From Candidatus Woesearchaeota archaeon (GTDB lineage Archaea > Nanobdellota > Nanobdellia > Woesearchaeales > GW2011-AR4), in contig JACOUX010000035.1 of assembly GCA_016177615.1 (NCBI GenBank), positions 1-54,080 on the forward strand: a stretch of DNA of 54,080 bases. Direction: 5' to 3'. How positions within the stretch are numbered: position 1 is the first letter of the stretch; every line of letters begins with the position of its first letter. Shown here piece after piece: positions 37,901 through 46,375 of the stretch. Made by a program: the position numbers and the translations under genes. The notes beneath the pieces were generated by a model, which searched no databases, was not told the DNA's origin, and saw only the letters and a program-made list of their open reading frames with translations.

Positions 37901-40836
37901 GCAATGGCAGCAATTTATTTAACTGCTTTCAGTTTGAGAGCCAAACAACTTGCATTAACCAGACTAATTGCAAGTGGTTCTCCGATCCAAAAGCAAGTTG
38001 CGATGTAAGCCATTCAACAGACTGCTTTAACTTTAAGGCTCAGACCGGCTGCAATTCTAATCTGAATTGCTCATGGACAGGTTTAGATGCAAATAGCGGC
38101 TGGTGCGATCAAAAAGTAAACAGGTGCCACTGGAATTTTACCCTTAGCACAAGCGAGGATAATTGCAATGCAGACCCGTTATGTTATTGGAAAAGCTGGG
38201 GAGGAAGTTATAGTTCTTGTGAGCCAAAAGTGGCAAATTCAACGACAGAATCCGGATGCGCAAGCCTGAATGGCACCTGGAGAAGCGGATGGTGCGAGTC
38301 AGCATCAGTAGTAACCTCTTTTACAGGAATGGATATGGAAACCCCTCCAACACCATTGGGCAATGAGCTTTGCCCAGAAAACGGCATTTCGCCATTTAGC
38401 GACATATGCTACTTTGGAATGAAGGACAGCAAAGACAACTTCGGCTTAGGAACAGGTGTTAGCAATATCAGAGATGCTGCAATGTGCAATGGTGTTTCAA
38501 CATGGCAGGGAGTTGGCAATGGAAATTACACAGTTAAGTTTTATTGGTATGTTGACTCTGATGGCAAATCTTCCGGAGGATGTGCATTAAATTCTAACAC
38601 CAGCAGCAGTGGATGGGATATATACTTTAGATATGAAGCAAGCTATGTTAATGGCTCTGTAAAAGAATCAAAGAAAGTGCATAGATGCATAAGCAGCGAA
38701 TGGAAGGCTTCTGACATAAAGATAAGCGCTTGGAAAGAAAAGATGTGCAATGATATACAAGGAGGAATGATCAGCGTTAATAAAGACGACTTAACAGCTA
38801 TTAGCGGCTTATTGAACTTGTCATCTACACTTAGATTTTATGCCGCTACCGCAAACGAAACTACCAATGAAACTACGCCATTAGACACAGTAGGGCCAGC
38901 TTACTTTACCCCAGGCACGATAGATTTTATACCGGAATGCTGCTGGGCAGCAGGAGACCAAAACATTGATTGCGATGGCGATGGCTTAAATCCTGCAAAT
39001 GATCCTGAATGCACCTTATTGATGTACAAAGGATATATACCATTTGAGGATTGTTTTGGCAATAGCATTGATGAAGATGCAGATACGCTGACTGATTGCA
39101 ATGATCCTGATTGTAAGGGAAATCCTTACTGTGTAGAAAATAAGCTTGGAGTTGAAGCCCCTGGCTATGTAGACAATACCGCTCCGAAGATAGTGTACTT
39201 GAATGTCGAAAAATATCCTGATGCTGTGCTTTTAAGCTTTGATACAGATGAGCCGGCAAATGGCAGCTTAGACTTCTACTATAACGTGAGCAATTGCATC
39301 ACTCTAAATAAAACAGTGTATGATGTCGGAATATACAACACAAACACACAAAAATATAAAAACTGGCATGAGGTTGAGCTGTACAATGACACAGGCATCA
39401 ACTCATTAAATTACACCTTAAGCGGAAACAAAACTTACTTCTACAAGCTAAAAGTATGTGATAATGCAGGAAATTGCGCGCAAAGCGCATGCTCTAACTT
39501 TACAACAGCAATATCTGCAGCTAAATGCAAGAAGTGCAGCTTTATATTTAACATGGACATGCCAACAGGATGGATATTAGACATGGATTTAGACGCAGAT
39601 GGCACTTATGAGACGGCATTAAGGAGGCAATGTGGGGCAAGCGCCGGAGTATTGCTGAATTATACAACAGCTAGAAGTGTAAACTTAAGGTTTAGAGACA
39701 ATTCTACAAATACCACGTTATTCTTCTTAGACACAAAACTTACAAGAAGCTTGGCGCATAATGAAGAGATAAGAGATGTTGACGACGCTGGCGGAATCAA
39801 GAGCGGCACAACATCCACTACAGCAGGAACTACGGTAGGCTATAGCGGGTTAAACAAAGAAATGTCCAACAAGCTTGTAGATAAGTTCCATCCAAAGTCC
39901 TGCATGATACAGATTGATAAGGGTACAGGCGCATGCTCACTGCTTTACCATTGTGATGACGACTTAAAGAATTGCATACGCAGAGATACAGAGGCTGGAG
40001 TAAGCTTGAATGAAACCGGGCCAAATTACTGCATCTGGAAGATTCCATGTATATTTTCAACATATGCAGGCGGAGTGCCAGGATCTGCGCCTGGAAGCAG
40101 CAGCTCTTCAAGCAGCAGCAGTGGCGGAGGCGGAGGGGGCGGTGGCGGCGGAGCAGCATCCTCAGCAAATACAGAAGCATCTGCCGCCAGAGTTTGGGAG
40201 GCAATAGAGCCTGGATCAGTAGGGTACTTGACAATTAATAATGAAAAGATAGCAATAATAGAAGTTGCAATGGATGTCAGCAAAAAGCTTGCAAACCCCT
40301 CTATAACAGTCGAAAGCTTGAAATCAAATCCGTTATCGACGGCAGCTGGAGCAAAAGTTTACCAATATATCCAGCTGACAAGGGCCAATATATTAGACTC
40401 TGATACATCAAAAATCACAGTTAAATTCAAAGTTCCAAAATCATGGCTCGCAGCTAATTCAGTCAGTGAAGATGATATTGCGCTGTTTAGGTATTCTGAA
40501 AACAAATGGAATGATATACCCACAGCAAAAATTTCAATTGGTGCAAGCGATGTTTTTTACCAGTCCGCATTGCCTGGATTCAGCACATTCGCTATTGGAG
40601 CTAAGGAACAGGCTCAAGCACCGCCAGTCGAAGAGCTGGAATTGCCAGAAACTATTCCAATTGTGGAAGCAGCAGCTGCAGAGCCTGCCGAAGAAGCAGC
40701 CGAGCAGCCAGTGCAAGAAATTGAGAAGCCAGCCGATAAAACATTAATCTCCTTTGTAGTTATTGGCATAGTAATTTTTGCTGCATTATTTATTGGCTTT
40801 TATGCTTGGAAGAAAATAATCTCAAGAAGCAGCTAA
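34990..40836 (+). CDS. Giant 1948-aa Cys/Trp-repeat surface protein with PGF-pre-PGF-like domain and C-terminal TM
   Basis: Many repeats of the form C-W-x(n)-C-x-W-x(n)-W-C; CFDGIDNDGDAKVDCADGSC motif; Ser/Gly linker; YQYIQLTRANI...FKVPKSWL...LFRYSENKWNDIPT...PGFSTFAIGA; terminal TM. Confidence 0.8.
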   Translation: MLEKRGNFKRAIFLVSLIAFVTLFFIVSMFVYGVTNCWTYSSESTCEANTKCTWHDDAWGSGWCEQIDCWSFYTQKDCSNANATYNLSCKWQTPSLPPGWCTEANCWDFGGTNQTVCENDTRRDYGLSCLWGPTDPSPNYIGYNCFGGPQCYRTIPYTEAECKNITGCSWGACYQKGFWDYTAQASCESNPSYYWRSDNICQPIGCYDEKHKAQTSCDNSSDSLVCKWNSKYSYCETLNCWSFNYNQTGCQSTAIPGLECIWKDPWCETKACWQNNDETSCKGKTGYDAKNCTWHAASVVTTGWCEKIGCWNVPGINSSNGSIVINETQCVNNSYGLNCVWESNTWGSFCYENRNVSVLSCSNITDEKKCFDSMWCWWDSTSNRCNEPTAGTEGGAIGGSLLAPGCWIFDLNQSSCTNTTGCAYDSTLKLCNLSTTVAADIADGISSNGLNCTLLNNTNLCNGATFLPYCCEWQGSKCQQNKYSTTCHDNLKKPPEGANYCDDYNAYTSEAKCNEIANNPWYMPCRWNNNTKHCEFKGDKFFTQGEEGDIDLVDNKEMCENGVGGLWITESYCGAGNMTNASIAIGRCAPKLGSKGGNCDSACFRCEFKPDGSNHSTEGAARTACEGSALGFCVWKSDSGAQNKLGFCEPSAEIKGGSVGKCDSNNCDACNSYNSVNAKTKCQEAKCEWKIDLLDATKGFCVSAGKTTCLDRCESCNEQKSCVEKGRGINGSCTWDSNLGLCKKTSTGDNTGAVETCFDGIDNDGDAKVDCADGSCFTDPFCGGSSIKDCWQYSNNASCVDNGCRWFNDTYGSWCDQPGAVCWQYDGDSAGCLQQSACQWQPAAAGTTMCNLNESVWDECAPLSQSDCNNNNRCYWFVDPYLSTINASKGWCGHRHEICHFNQTLMTNSNASCSLAWQKIGGNLNCTWYFDPWSQNSGYCESSCFSLGNDCSLNGMCKSKDGWCNPSGFGGNGSNLFNCFQFESQTTCINQTNCKWFSDPKASCDVSHSTDCFNFKAQTGCNSNLNCSWTGLDANSGWCDQKVNRCHWNFTLSTSEDNCNADPLCYWKSWGGSYSSCEPKVANSTTESGCASLNGTWRSGWCESASVVTSFTGMDMETPPTPLGNELCPENGISPFSDICYFGMKDSKDNFGLGTGVSNIRDAAMCNGVSTWQGVGNGNYTVKFYWYVDSDGKSSGGCALNSNTSSSGWDIYFRYEASYVNGSVKESKKVHRCISSEWKASDIKISAWKEKMCNDIQGGMISVNKDDLTAISGLLNLSSTLRFYAATANETTNETTPLDTVGPAYFTPGTIDFIPECCWAAGDQNIDCDGDGLNPANDPECTLLMYKGYIPFEDCFGNSIDEDADTLTDCNDPDCKGNPYCVENKLGVEAPGYVDNTAPKIVYLNVEKYPDAVLLSFDTDEPANGSLDFYYNVSNCITLNKTVYDVGIYNTNTQKYKNWHEVELYNDTGINSLNYTLSGNKTYFYKLKVCDNAGNCAQSACSNFTTAISAAKCKKCSFIFNMDMPTGWILDMDLDADGTYETALRRQCGASAGVLLNYTTARSVNLRFRDNSTNTTLFFLDTKLTRSLAHNEEIRDVDDAGGIKSGTTSTTAGTTVGYSGLNKEMSNKLVDKFHPKSCMIQIDKGTGACSLLYHCDDDLKNCIRRDTEAGVSLNETGPNYCIWKIPCIFSTYAGGVPGSAPGSSSSSSSSSGGGGGGGGGGAASSANTEASAARVWEAIEPGSVGYLTINNEKIAIIEVAMDVSKKLANPSITVESLKSNPLSTAAGAKVYQYIQLTRANILDSDTSKITVKFKVPKSWLAANSVSEDDIALFRYSENKWNDIPTAKISIGASDVFYQSALPGFSTFAIGAKEQAQAPPVEELELPETIPIVEAAAAEPAEEAAEQPVQEIEKPADKTLISFVVIGIVIFAALFIGFYAWKKIISRSS

Positions 40837-40859
40837 AAAAATTTCAAATTTCAAATCAC

Positions 40860-41072
40860 TCACTTAGAAGCCAGCTTTATATCCCCTTCATGCACGGTCT
40901 TTCTTCCAGTGTGCTTTGCTATTTCAGAGGCTTTTGTGGAGATCCTCATAGCTATGTCTGTAAGCGCATCTGCAAGCGCAGCTGCCCCATTTGCCGAAAC
41001 CCTTTTTGCGCCTGCCTTTACAAGTATTCTTGCAACAGATGCTTTCGGTATAATAGAAGTTTTTCTTCCCAT
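40860..41072 (-). CDS. Archaeal histone
   Basis: IIPKASVARILVKAGAKRVSANGAAALADALTDIAMRISTKASEIAKHTGRKTVHEGDIKLASK; full histone fold. Confidence 0.9.
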   Translation of the reverse strand: MGRKTSIIPKASVARILVKAGAKRVSANGAAALADALTDIAMRISTKASEIAKHTGRKTVHEGDIKLASK

Positions 41073-41205
41073 GGCAATAAAAAATTTAAATTCTTCCTGA
41101 ATTTAAATTTTTTTATAATTTTTTTGTAATGAATGCCCCTTAGTCTTTGTGTGGAGCATCATAATAGAATAAGTTATTTAAATAACTTTCCATTTTACCT
41201 TGGTT

Positions 41206-42900
41206 ATGGATGAAAATACCAAGGAAATGATAAGAAAGTATGCACTGCAGAATGCAGTAAAATACAAAGGGAAGGCCAATCCAGGCGCAGTCATAGGCAA
41301 GGTTCTTGCTGAAAATTCGGAATTGAGGGAAATAGCCCAGGAAATAGGAAAAGAAGCTGCCAAGATAGTAGCAGAAGTTAATAAGCTTGGCATTCGTAAG
41401 CAGGAGAGCCAGCTTCAGAAATTTGCGCCAGAGCTTCTTGAGAAAAAAGAGCCTGGGGAAAAAGACATTTTTGGGTTTCTCGGAATAAGGGAAGGGCAAA
41501 AAGTCGTGACTGCTTTTCCTCCAGAGCCAAGTAAGTATCCCCACATAGGCCATGCAAAGGCAATTATCATGAACTATGAGCTCGCAAAAAGGCATAATGG
41601 AGATTTTATTCTTAGATTTGAGGATACAAACCCGGAGCTTGCTGAGGAGGAGTTCTACAAAATACACATGGACAACTATTCCTGGCTGGGCATAAAGCCA
41701 GACAAGGTTGATTATGCATCAGACCACATGGGTGAGTTGTACCAGTATGCGGAGAAGATGATAAATGAGAACCATGCATATTCATGCATGTGCAGGCAGG
41801 AAACTATCAAGGAGAACAGGGCAAGCGGGACAGAATGCGAGCATAGGTACCACCAGCCTGACAAGAATATGCAGCTATGGCAGCAGATGACGAAATCAAA
41901 AGCCGGGAAGATTGTGCTGAGGCTTAAGGGCCACATGCAAAGCCAAAACACTGTGCTCAGAGATCCAGTCATATTCAGGGTAATTGATGAGCCTCATCCA
42001 AGGCAGAAGAAAAAATACAAGGTATGGCCAACTTACGATTTCGAGAATGCAGTAATGGATGGTATTGAAGGAGTGACCCACAGATTAAGAAGCAAGGAGT
42101 TTGAGCTGAGGAATGAGCTGCAGAGGCTGATACAGACAATGGCAGGTTTTAAAGAAACGCAGATTTACGAGTTCGCAAGATTCAATCTTGAAGGCGTGGA
42201 AAGCTCCGGCAGGATTATAAGGGAAAAAGTCCAGAAAAAGCAGCTTATCGGATGGGATGATCCTTCCCTGACGACATTGGTTGCATTGAGAAGAAGAGGC
42301 TTTCTTCCGGAAGCGATAAAAGAGTTTGTTCTGTCGACCGGACTGACCAAGACAGAGGCTATCCTAACTTGGGATGATTTTATTGTACACAACAGGAGGC
42401 TGCTTGACTCAAAATGCAACCGCTATTTTTTTGTGGAAAATCCAAAGGAAATAAAAATTGAGAATGCCCCTGAACAAATTTCTGAGCTGAAACTGCATCC
42501 TGACTACAGCGAAAGAGGAACAAGAAAATTCAAGACAAAAGATAAATTTTATGTTGCTGAAAAAGACCTGAAGGAGTTCAGGGACGGAAAGTTGATAAGA
42601 TTGATGGATTGCATAAACTTCAAGAAGGCAAAGGGAAAATTTGGAAAATTTGTTTTTGATTCAAAGGAATATGAAAATTATAAAAAACACGGCGATAAAA
42701 TTATTCATTGGCTGCCTGTCCAGAAAGATTTGGCCAAAATTGAGGTCTTAATGCCTGATAAAAGAATAGCGAAAGGGCTTGCCGAGCCAATGGTTAAAAA
42801 TTTAAAAGTTCAGGATATTGTGCAGTTTGCCAGATTTGGATTTTGCAAGCTGGATAAGAAGGAGAAAAATAAGCTAGTGTTTTGGTACACGCATGGTTGA
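41206..42900 (+). CDS. gltX: Glutamyl-tRNA synthetase (archaeal type)
   Basis: FPPEPSKYPHIGHAKAIIMNYELAKRHNGDFILRFEDTNP; GWDDPSLTTLVALRRRGFLPEAI. ATG 41206 is an alternative to the track start 41200. Confidence 0.9.
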   Translation: MDENTKEMIRKYALQNAVKYKGKANPGAVIGKVLAENSELREIAQEIGKEAAKIVAEVNKLGIRKQESQLQKFAPELLEKKEPGEKDIFGFLGIREGQKVVTAFPPEPSKYPHIGHAKAIIMNYELAKRHNGDFILRFEDTNPELAEEEFYKIHMDNYSWLGIKPDKVDYASDHMGELYQYAEKMINENHAYSCMCRQETIKENRASGTECEHRYHQPDKNMQLWQQMTKSKAGKIVLRLKGHMQSQNTVLRDPVIFRVIDEPHPRQKKKYKVWPTYDFENAVMDGIEGVTHRLRSKEFELRNELQRLIQTMAGFKETQIYEFARFNLEGVESSGRIIREKVQKKQLIGWDDPSLTTLVALRRRGFLPEAIKEFVLSTGLTKTEAILTWDDFIVHNRRLLDSKCNRYFFVENPKEIKIENAPEQISELKLHPDYSERGTRKFKTKDKFYVAEKDLKEFRDGKLIRLMDCINFKKAKGKFGKFVFDSKEYENYKKHGDKIIHWLPVQKDLAKIEVLMPDKRIAKGLAEPMVKNLKVQDIVQFARFGFCKLDKKEKNKLVFWYTHG

Positions 42901-42936
42901 TAATTCTTTTTCCCTCACTTCATTTATATTGTTGCG

Positions 42937-43131
42937 ATGTTGTTCTTTTTAATCTTTGGTTTACCAATCGGAATTTCTAGCAATATAATTAGCGATTTTG
43001 TTAATAGACCATTTCATCCGATTAATATTCCTGGTAGTCTTTTGGCTTTGCTAATATTCTTGATAGCGCTATTATGGGACTATTTAGTTGTATGTATTAT
43101 CTATTCAATATATCAAAAATTCAAAAAATAA
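42937..43131 (+). CDS. Small hydrophobic protein, 64 aa, two TM helices
   Basis: Hydrophobic segments at both ends, gene-sized gap between neighbours. Confidence 0.4.
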   Translation: MLFFLIFGLPIGISSNIISDFVNRPFHPINIPGSLLALLIFLIALLWDYLVVCIIYSIYQKFKK

Positions 43132-43185
43132 AAATCCTTCATGTTCGCCGACCTCGATTGCATTAAATGGTTCTTAGGCTTCTGT

Positions 43186-43208
43186 ACCGCCAGATTGTGC
43201 GGTTTTTT
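43186..43208 (+). terminator. Intrinsic terminator-like hairpin
   Basis: ACCGC-cagattgt-GCGGT followed by a T tract. Confidence 0.4.
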
Positions 43209-43240
43209 ATTTTGTTTTGTAAGATGTTGGTCATTTATAT

Positions 43241-43284
43241 ATTTCACAGCGCCATGTCCAGTGTCCAGTGCTATTGTAAAATAT
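43241..43284 (+). repeat. Dispersed short repeat, copy 1
   Basis: ATTTCACAGCGCCATGTCCAGTGTCCAGTGCTATTGTAAAATAT, similar to 49081-49124. Confidence 0.6.
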
Positions 43285-43340
43285 ATTTTAGAGAATCAAA
43301 AACAGAAAGTATTTAAGGTATATTAGAGACTACATTCAAA

Positions 43341-43523
43341 ATGTCCAAATCAGTTATCGTGAAATCACAAGTCAAGGAATTGGCCAAGGTAGACGGCAAG
43401 CCATTAAGCGTAGCTGAAGAATTTTATGCAGCGCTTGAGGAAAAAGTAAAAAAGGATGTTGAGAATGCATGCAGGCGTGCAAAGTTCAATTCCAGAAACA
43501 CCATAATGGCAAGGGACTTATGA
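43341..43523 (+). CDS. Histone-fold-like protein, 60 aa (possibly DUF1931-like)
   Basis: SKSVIVKSQVKELAKVDGKPLSVAEEFYAALEEKVKKDVENACRRAKFNSRNTIMARDL*; histone-fold pattern ending just after the L2-like segment. Confidence 0.6.
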   Translation: MSKSVIVKSQVKELAKVDGKPLSVAEEFYAALEEKVKKDVENACRRAKFNSRNTIMARDL

Positions 43524-43528
43524 GGAAA

Positions 43529-44080
43529 TCATGAGTGGTAATATCCGTGAATATCAACCTTCTGATTTATCTTTTGATTTAGGGCATTAAGGCGGTGCTT
43601 CCTTTTCGCCTTTTCCATGATGAGCTGGTTCATCTTGCTCTTTACGCTGCTGAGCGACTCATTAAGCTGCCTGGCATTTTCAGAGCTCTCTGATATTATT
43701 CTCATCTTTTCCTCTTTCTCATTATTAAGCTCTTCCTGCAACGCCTTGATCCGGCTCTTCAGCTCCTTAGCTTCTGAATCATCTGTCTTGAAAAATTTGG
43801 CATAATCTGCCTCAATCTCCATAAATCTTCCTATTTTGCTTTTCAGCTTGTCAATATCACTGTAAGTTAGGTTCATTCTTATAATTGATTTTCTCATCCT
43901 GCCCAAGTGCTGCTCTATTTCACTCTTAGCCTTTTTTCTCTCATGATAAACCTTGCTTGCGAGAAAGAAATGCTTTGCAAAGTGCCTTAGCGGCCTTGAA
44001 TTTCTTGAAGGCTCCATTTTATTTTCTAAAATTCTATTTTTTGAACATCCCGAACAGGCCTTTTTTCTTCGGCTCCTCAT
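43529..44080 (-). CDS. Coiled-coil protein
   Basis: Long heptad-like region (DDSEAKELKSRIKALQEELNNEKEEKMRIISESS...); probable internal start at MEPSRNSRPLRHF. Confidence 0.55.
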   Translation of the reverse strand: MRSRRKKACSGCSKNRILENKMEPSRNSRPLRHFAKHFFLASKVYHERKKAKSEIEQHLGRMRKSIIRMNLTYSDIDKLKSKIGRFMEIEADYAKFFKTDDSEAKELKSRIKALQEELNNEKEEKMRIISESSENARQLNESLSSVKSKMNQLIMEKAKRKHRLNALNQKINQKVDIHGYYHS

Positions 44081-44738
44081 CAGCTTTCAGCTCTTCGGGA
44101 AAATTGAAGTCGGGGGCAGGCTCTCCAAGCGGAGGCAGCTCCATCCCAAAATCTTGGTCTGGCATCTGGGGCTGTGAAGCAAAAGAAGGCATTGAAAGCT
44201 GTGGCATAGGTGGAATAGGCGGCATAGGGGAAATAGTGGGCGCTGGAGGAGCAAAAGCCTGTGCAGGTTTTTGCATCCTTGGCATAGGTTCAGGCCTTGG
44301 CTGCCAATCCTGCTGCACCTGATTAAACGTTGTAGGCATTTTTGGCGATTGTTCCTGTTTAAACGCTTCCACCTCTTCTCCAGGCGCTTCAGCAGATTCC
44401 TCTTTCTGTACGAGCTTTCCCTTTATCATTTCAACTAAAGCCACCATCCCTTCCGCAATTGTCTTATTTTGGTCTGAAATTTTTTCCAGCTTTGAAATTA
44501 TCATGTCATGCTTCTTTGATTCAGCTTCATACTCTTTTTCCTCAAGCCTTAGTTGTGACGATGCGGCTGAAAATATATCGAGCATTTCCATTATTGTGCC
44601 TGCAAGCTTTTGCATAGCGTCGTAAATCTCCTTATTTGAGACATCTGCCTTGCCCTTGATGCCTTCAAGCTCTTTTCTTAGCTCAGAAATATCCTTATAT
44701 GAAGCGAAATCCGCATCTTGTTCTTCCATCCTAATCAT
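44034..44738 (-). CDS. Coiled-coil protein with Pro-rich C-terminal half
   Basis: Helical N-terminus, then PAQAFAPPAPTISPMPPIPPMPQLSMPS...; C-terminus EEPKKKGLFGMFKK; adjacent to and slightly overlapping the previous CDS. Confidence 0.6.
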   Translation of the reverse strand: MIRMEEQDADFASYKDISELRKELEGIKGKADVSNKEIYDAMQKLAGTIMEMLDIFSAASSQLRLEEKEYEAESKKHDMIISKLEKISDQNKTIAEGMVALVEMIKGKLVQKEESAEAPGEEVEAFKQEQSPKMPTTFNQVQQDWQPRPEPMPRMQKPAQAFAPPAPTISPMPPIPPMPQLSMPSFASQPQMPDQDFGMELPPLGEPAPDFNFPEELKADEEPKKKGLFGMFKK

Positions 44739-44865
44739 CCTCTTTTTTGATAATCAATCTAATAAAATAAAAATAAGAATAAATGTATATAAAGATTTCG
44801 GAAATGCGGATTAAATTATTGTTATTACTTGATGAAAGTGAAGATAAAAAGGTTTAAAAAGATCT

Positions 44866-45729
44866 TTAATACTCCTTCAGAAACTTTACCAATTCATTTG
44901 CCTTCTCAAAATCCATGAACTCCTTTTCAGTCATTGCTGGTATGTTTTTCGGCTTTTTCTTTTTGAATATCACAAGATTGTCTGCTTCAAGCAGTTTTGA
45001 CAGAGACTGCATCTGCGGGTTCACTTTGTCGCTTACCTCTGTCAGTATTATTTCTCTGTCTTTTCTGGCTATTATATCGAAAGGAGTCTTCCTTGTTTCT
45101 GTTGCATCAAAGCCAAGCTCAACGTATTTTCTTGAGACTTCTGTCTCGAACCTGCTTTCCGGGCCCTTGCTCCTCCCGAATACATTGATCTCATTGAACA
45201 CATGCTGCCCGAAGATATCGTAAATTTTCATTGCCCTGCTTATTGTAACCTCTGAATCGCCGCTCTCATACTTCATCACCATTCTGCTTGTTACCCCGAG
45301 CTCCTTTGACAAGGAATTCAATGAAAAGCCAATGCCCTCGCGCTTTTCCCTCAGTTTTTTTCCAATGACTGAAGCAGTCAGCCCTGCCCTGCTCCTCCTG
45401 ATAAAAGGGTATTTCTGTCCTATGCAGCTGACAAATGTCCTGAAATTGAGAGTGTATATGCCAAAGCGGGAATAGACAATATTGTCGTCCAGCATGCTGC
45501 CGGCCTTATCCGCTATTATCAAAGGCGATGAGCCTAAGTAAGATGCAACAGCGTCCATTTCTTCAGCATAGTCCTTGCTTATCGAGTTTGCATCCTCAAG
45601 AACCTTCATAAGCAGTATCTGCTCGTCCTTTCTTGCCAGTATATCAAAACATGCCCTAGATAAATTCTTTATTGTGAATCCTTTTTTCAAGAGCAAAATA
45701 TTGATTTTATCAAGCAGAGTTTGCTTCAT
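44866..45729 (-). CDS. Archaeal HTH transcriptional regulator, COG1395-like
   Basis: Central XRE-type HTH (GKKLREKREGIGFSLNSLSKELGVTSRMVMKYESG) between two nuclease-like fold segments (FDILARKDEQILLMKVLEDAN; FDIIARKDREIILTEVSDK). ATG 45729 preferred. Confidence 0.75.
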   Translation of the reverse strand: MKQTLLDKINILLLKKGFTIKNLSRACFDILARKDEQILLMKVLEDANSISKDYAEEMDAVASYLGSSPLIIADKAGSMLDDNIVYSRFGIYTLNFRTFVSCIGQKYPFIRRSRAGLTASVIGKKLREKREGIGFSLNSLSKELGVTSRMVMKYESGDSEVTISRAMKIYDIFGQHVFNEINVFGRSKGPESRFETEVSRKYVELGFDATETRKTPFDIIARKDREIILTEVSDKVNPQMQSLSKLLEADNLVIFKKKKPKNIPAMTEKEFMDFEKANELVKFLKEY

Positions 45730-45791
45730 CCAGCATAAGTTGGCATTTATATTTAAAAAGGTTTTTATACCAATCGCGGCATCTGGCTCGC

Positions 45792-46328
45792 ATGCGCATA
45801 ACAATATCCGGAAAAGCAGGCTCAGGCAAAAGCACAGTTGCAAAGATGCTTTCCGAGAAGCTAGGGCTTAAGCACTACTCCATTGGTGACCTGATGAGGG
45901 CAATGGCCTTAGAAAAGGGAATAAGCCTAATGGAACTCAACAAATTGGCTGAGAAAGACAAAACCATAGATTTTGAGCTGGACAAAAAGCTAAAAGAGCT
46001 TGGCAGCGAAAAAGATAATTTTGTAGTTGACGGAAGGCTGGCTGCATTTTTCATCCCGAATGCTGATGTAAAAGTTTTTCTTGAGACAGACGACATAGTG
46101 AGGGCTGAAAGAATACTAAAAGACAAAAGGAAGCAGGAGAAAAGCAGTAGCCTGCTGGAAATGAGCTCAAAAATCAAAAAAAGGGAAGAAAGCGAGAAAA
46201 AAAGGTACAAAAATTATTATAATATAGACTACGCTGACAAGAGACTATATAACTTCACAGTTGACACCACAAAACTCAATCCAAGCGAGGTAGTTAAGAC
46301 GATAGTGAAATTTGTTGAAGAAAGATAA
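45792..46328 (+). CDS. cmk: Archaeal cytidylate kinase
   Basis: MRITISGKAGSGKSTVAKMLSEKLGLKHYSIGDLMRAMA; VVDGRLAAFFIPNADVKVFLET. Confidence 0.85.
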   Translation: MRITISGKAGSGKSTVAKMLSEKLGLKHYSIGDLMRAMALEKGISLMELNKLAEKDKTIDFELDKKLKELGSEKDNFVVDGRLAAFFIPNADVKVFLETDDIVRAERILKDKRKQEKSSSLLEMSSKIKKREESEKKRYKNYYNIDYADKRLYNFTVDTTKLNPSEVVKTIVKFVEER

Positions 46329-46375
46329 AATAATCTCAGAAATCTTTATAAATTGCCAGCTTGTTCTAAAACCCA

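Noticed and set aside
41140-41667. 175-aa minus-strand ORF overlapping gltX start
   Set aside because: Antisense to conserved GluRS catalytic region.
43141-43326. 61-aa ORF downstream of the small TM gene
   Set aside because: Overlaps a terminator-like hairpin and the dispersed repeat; no initiation signal.
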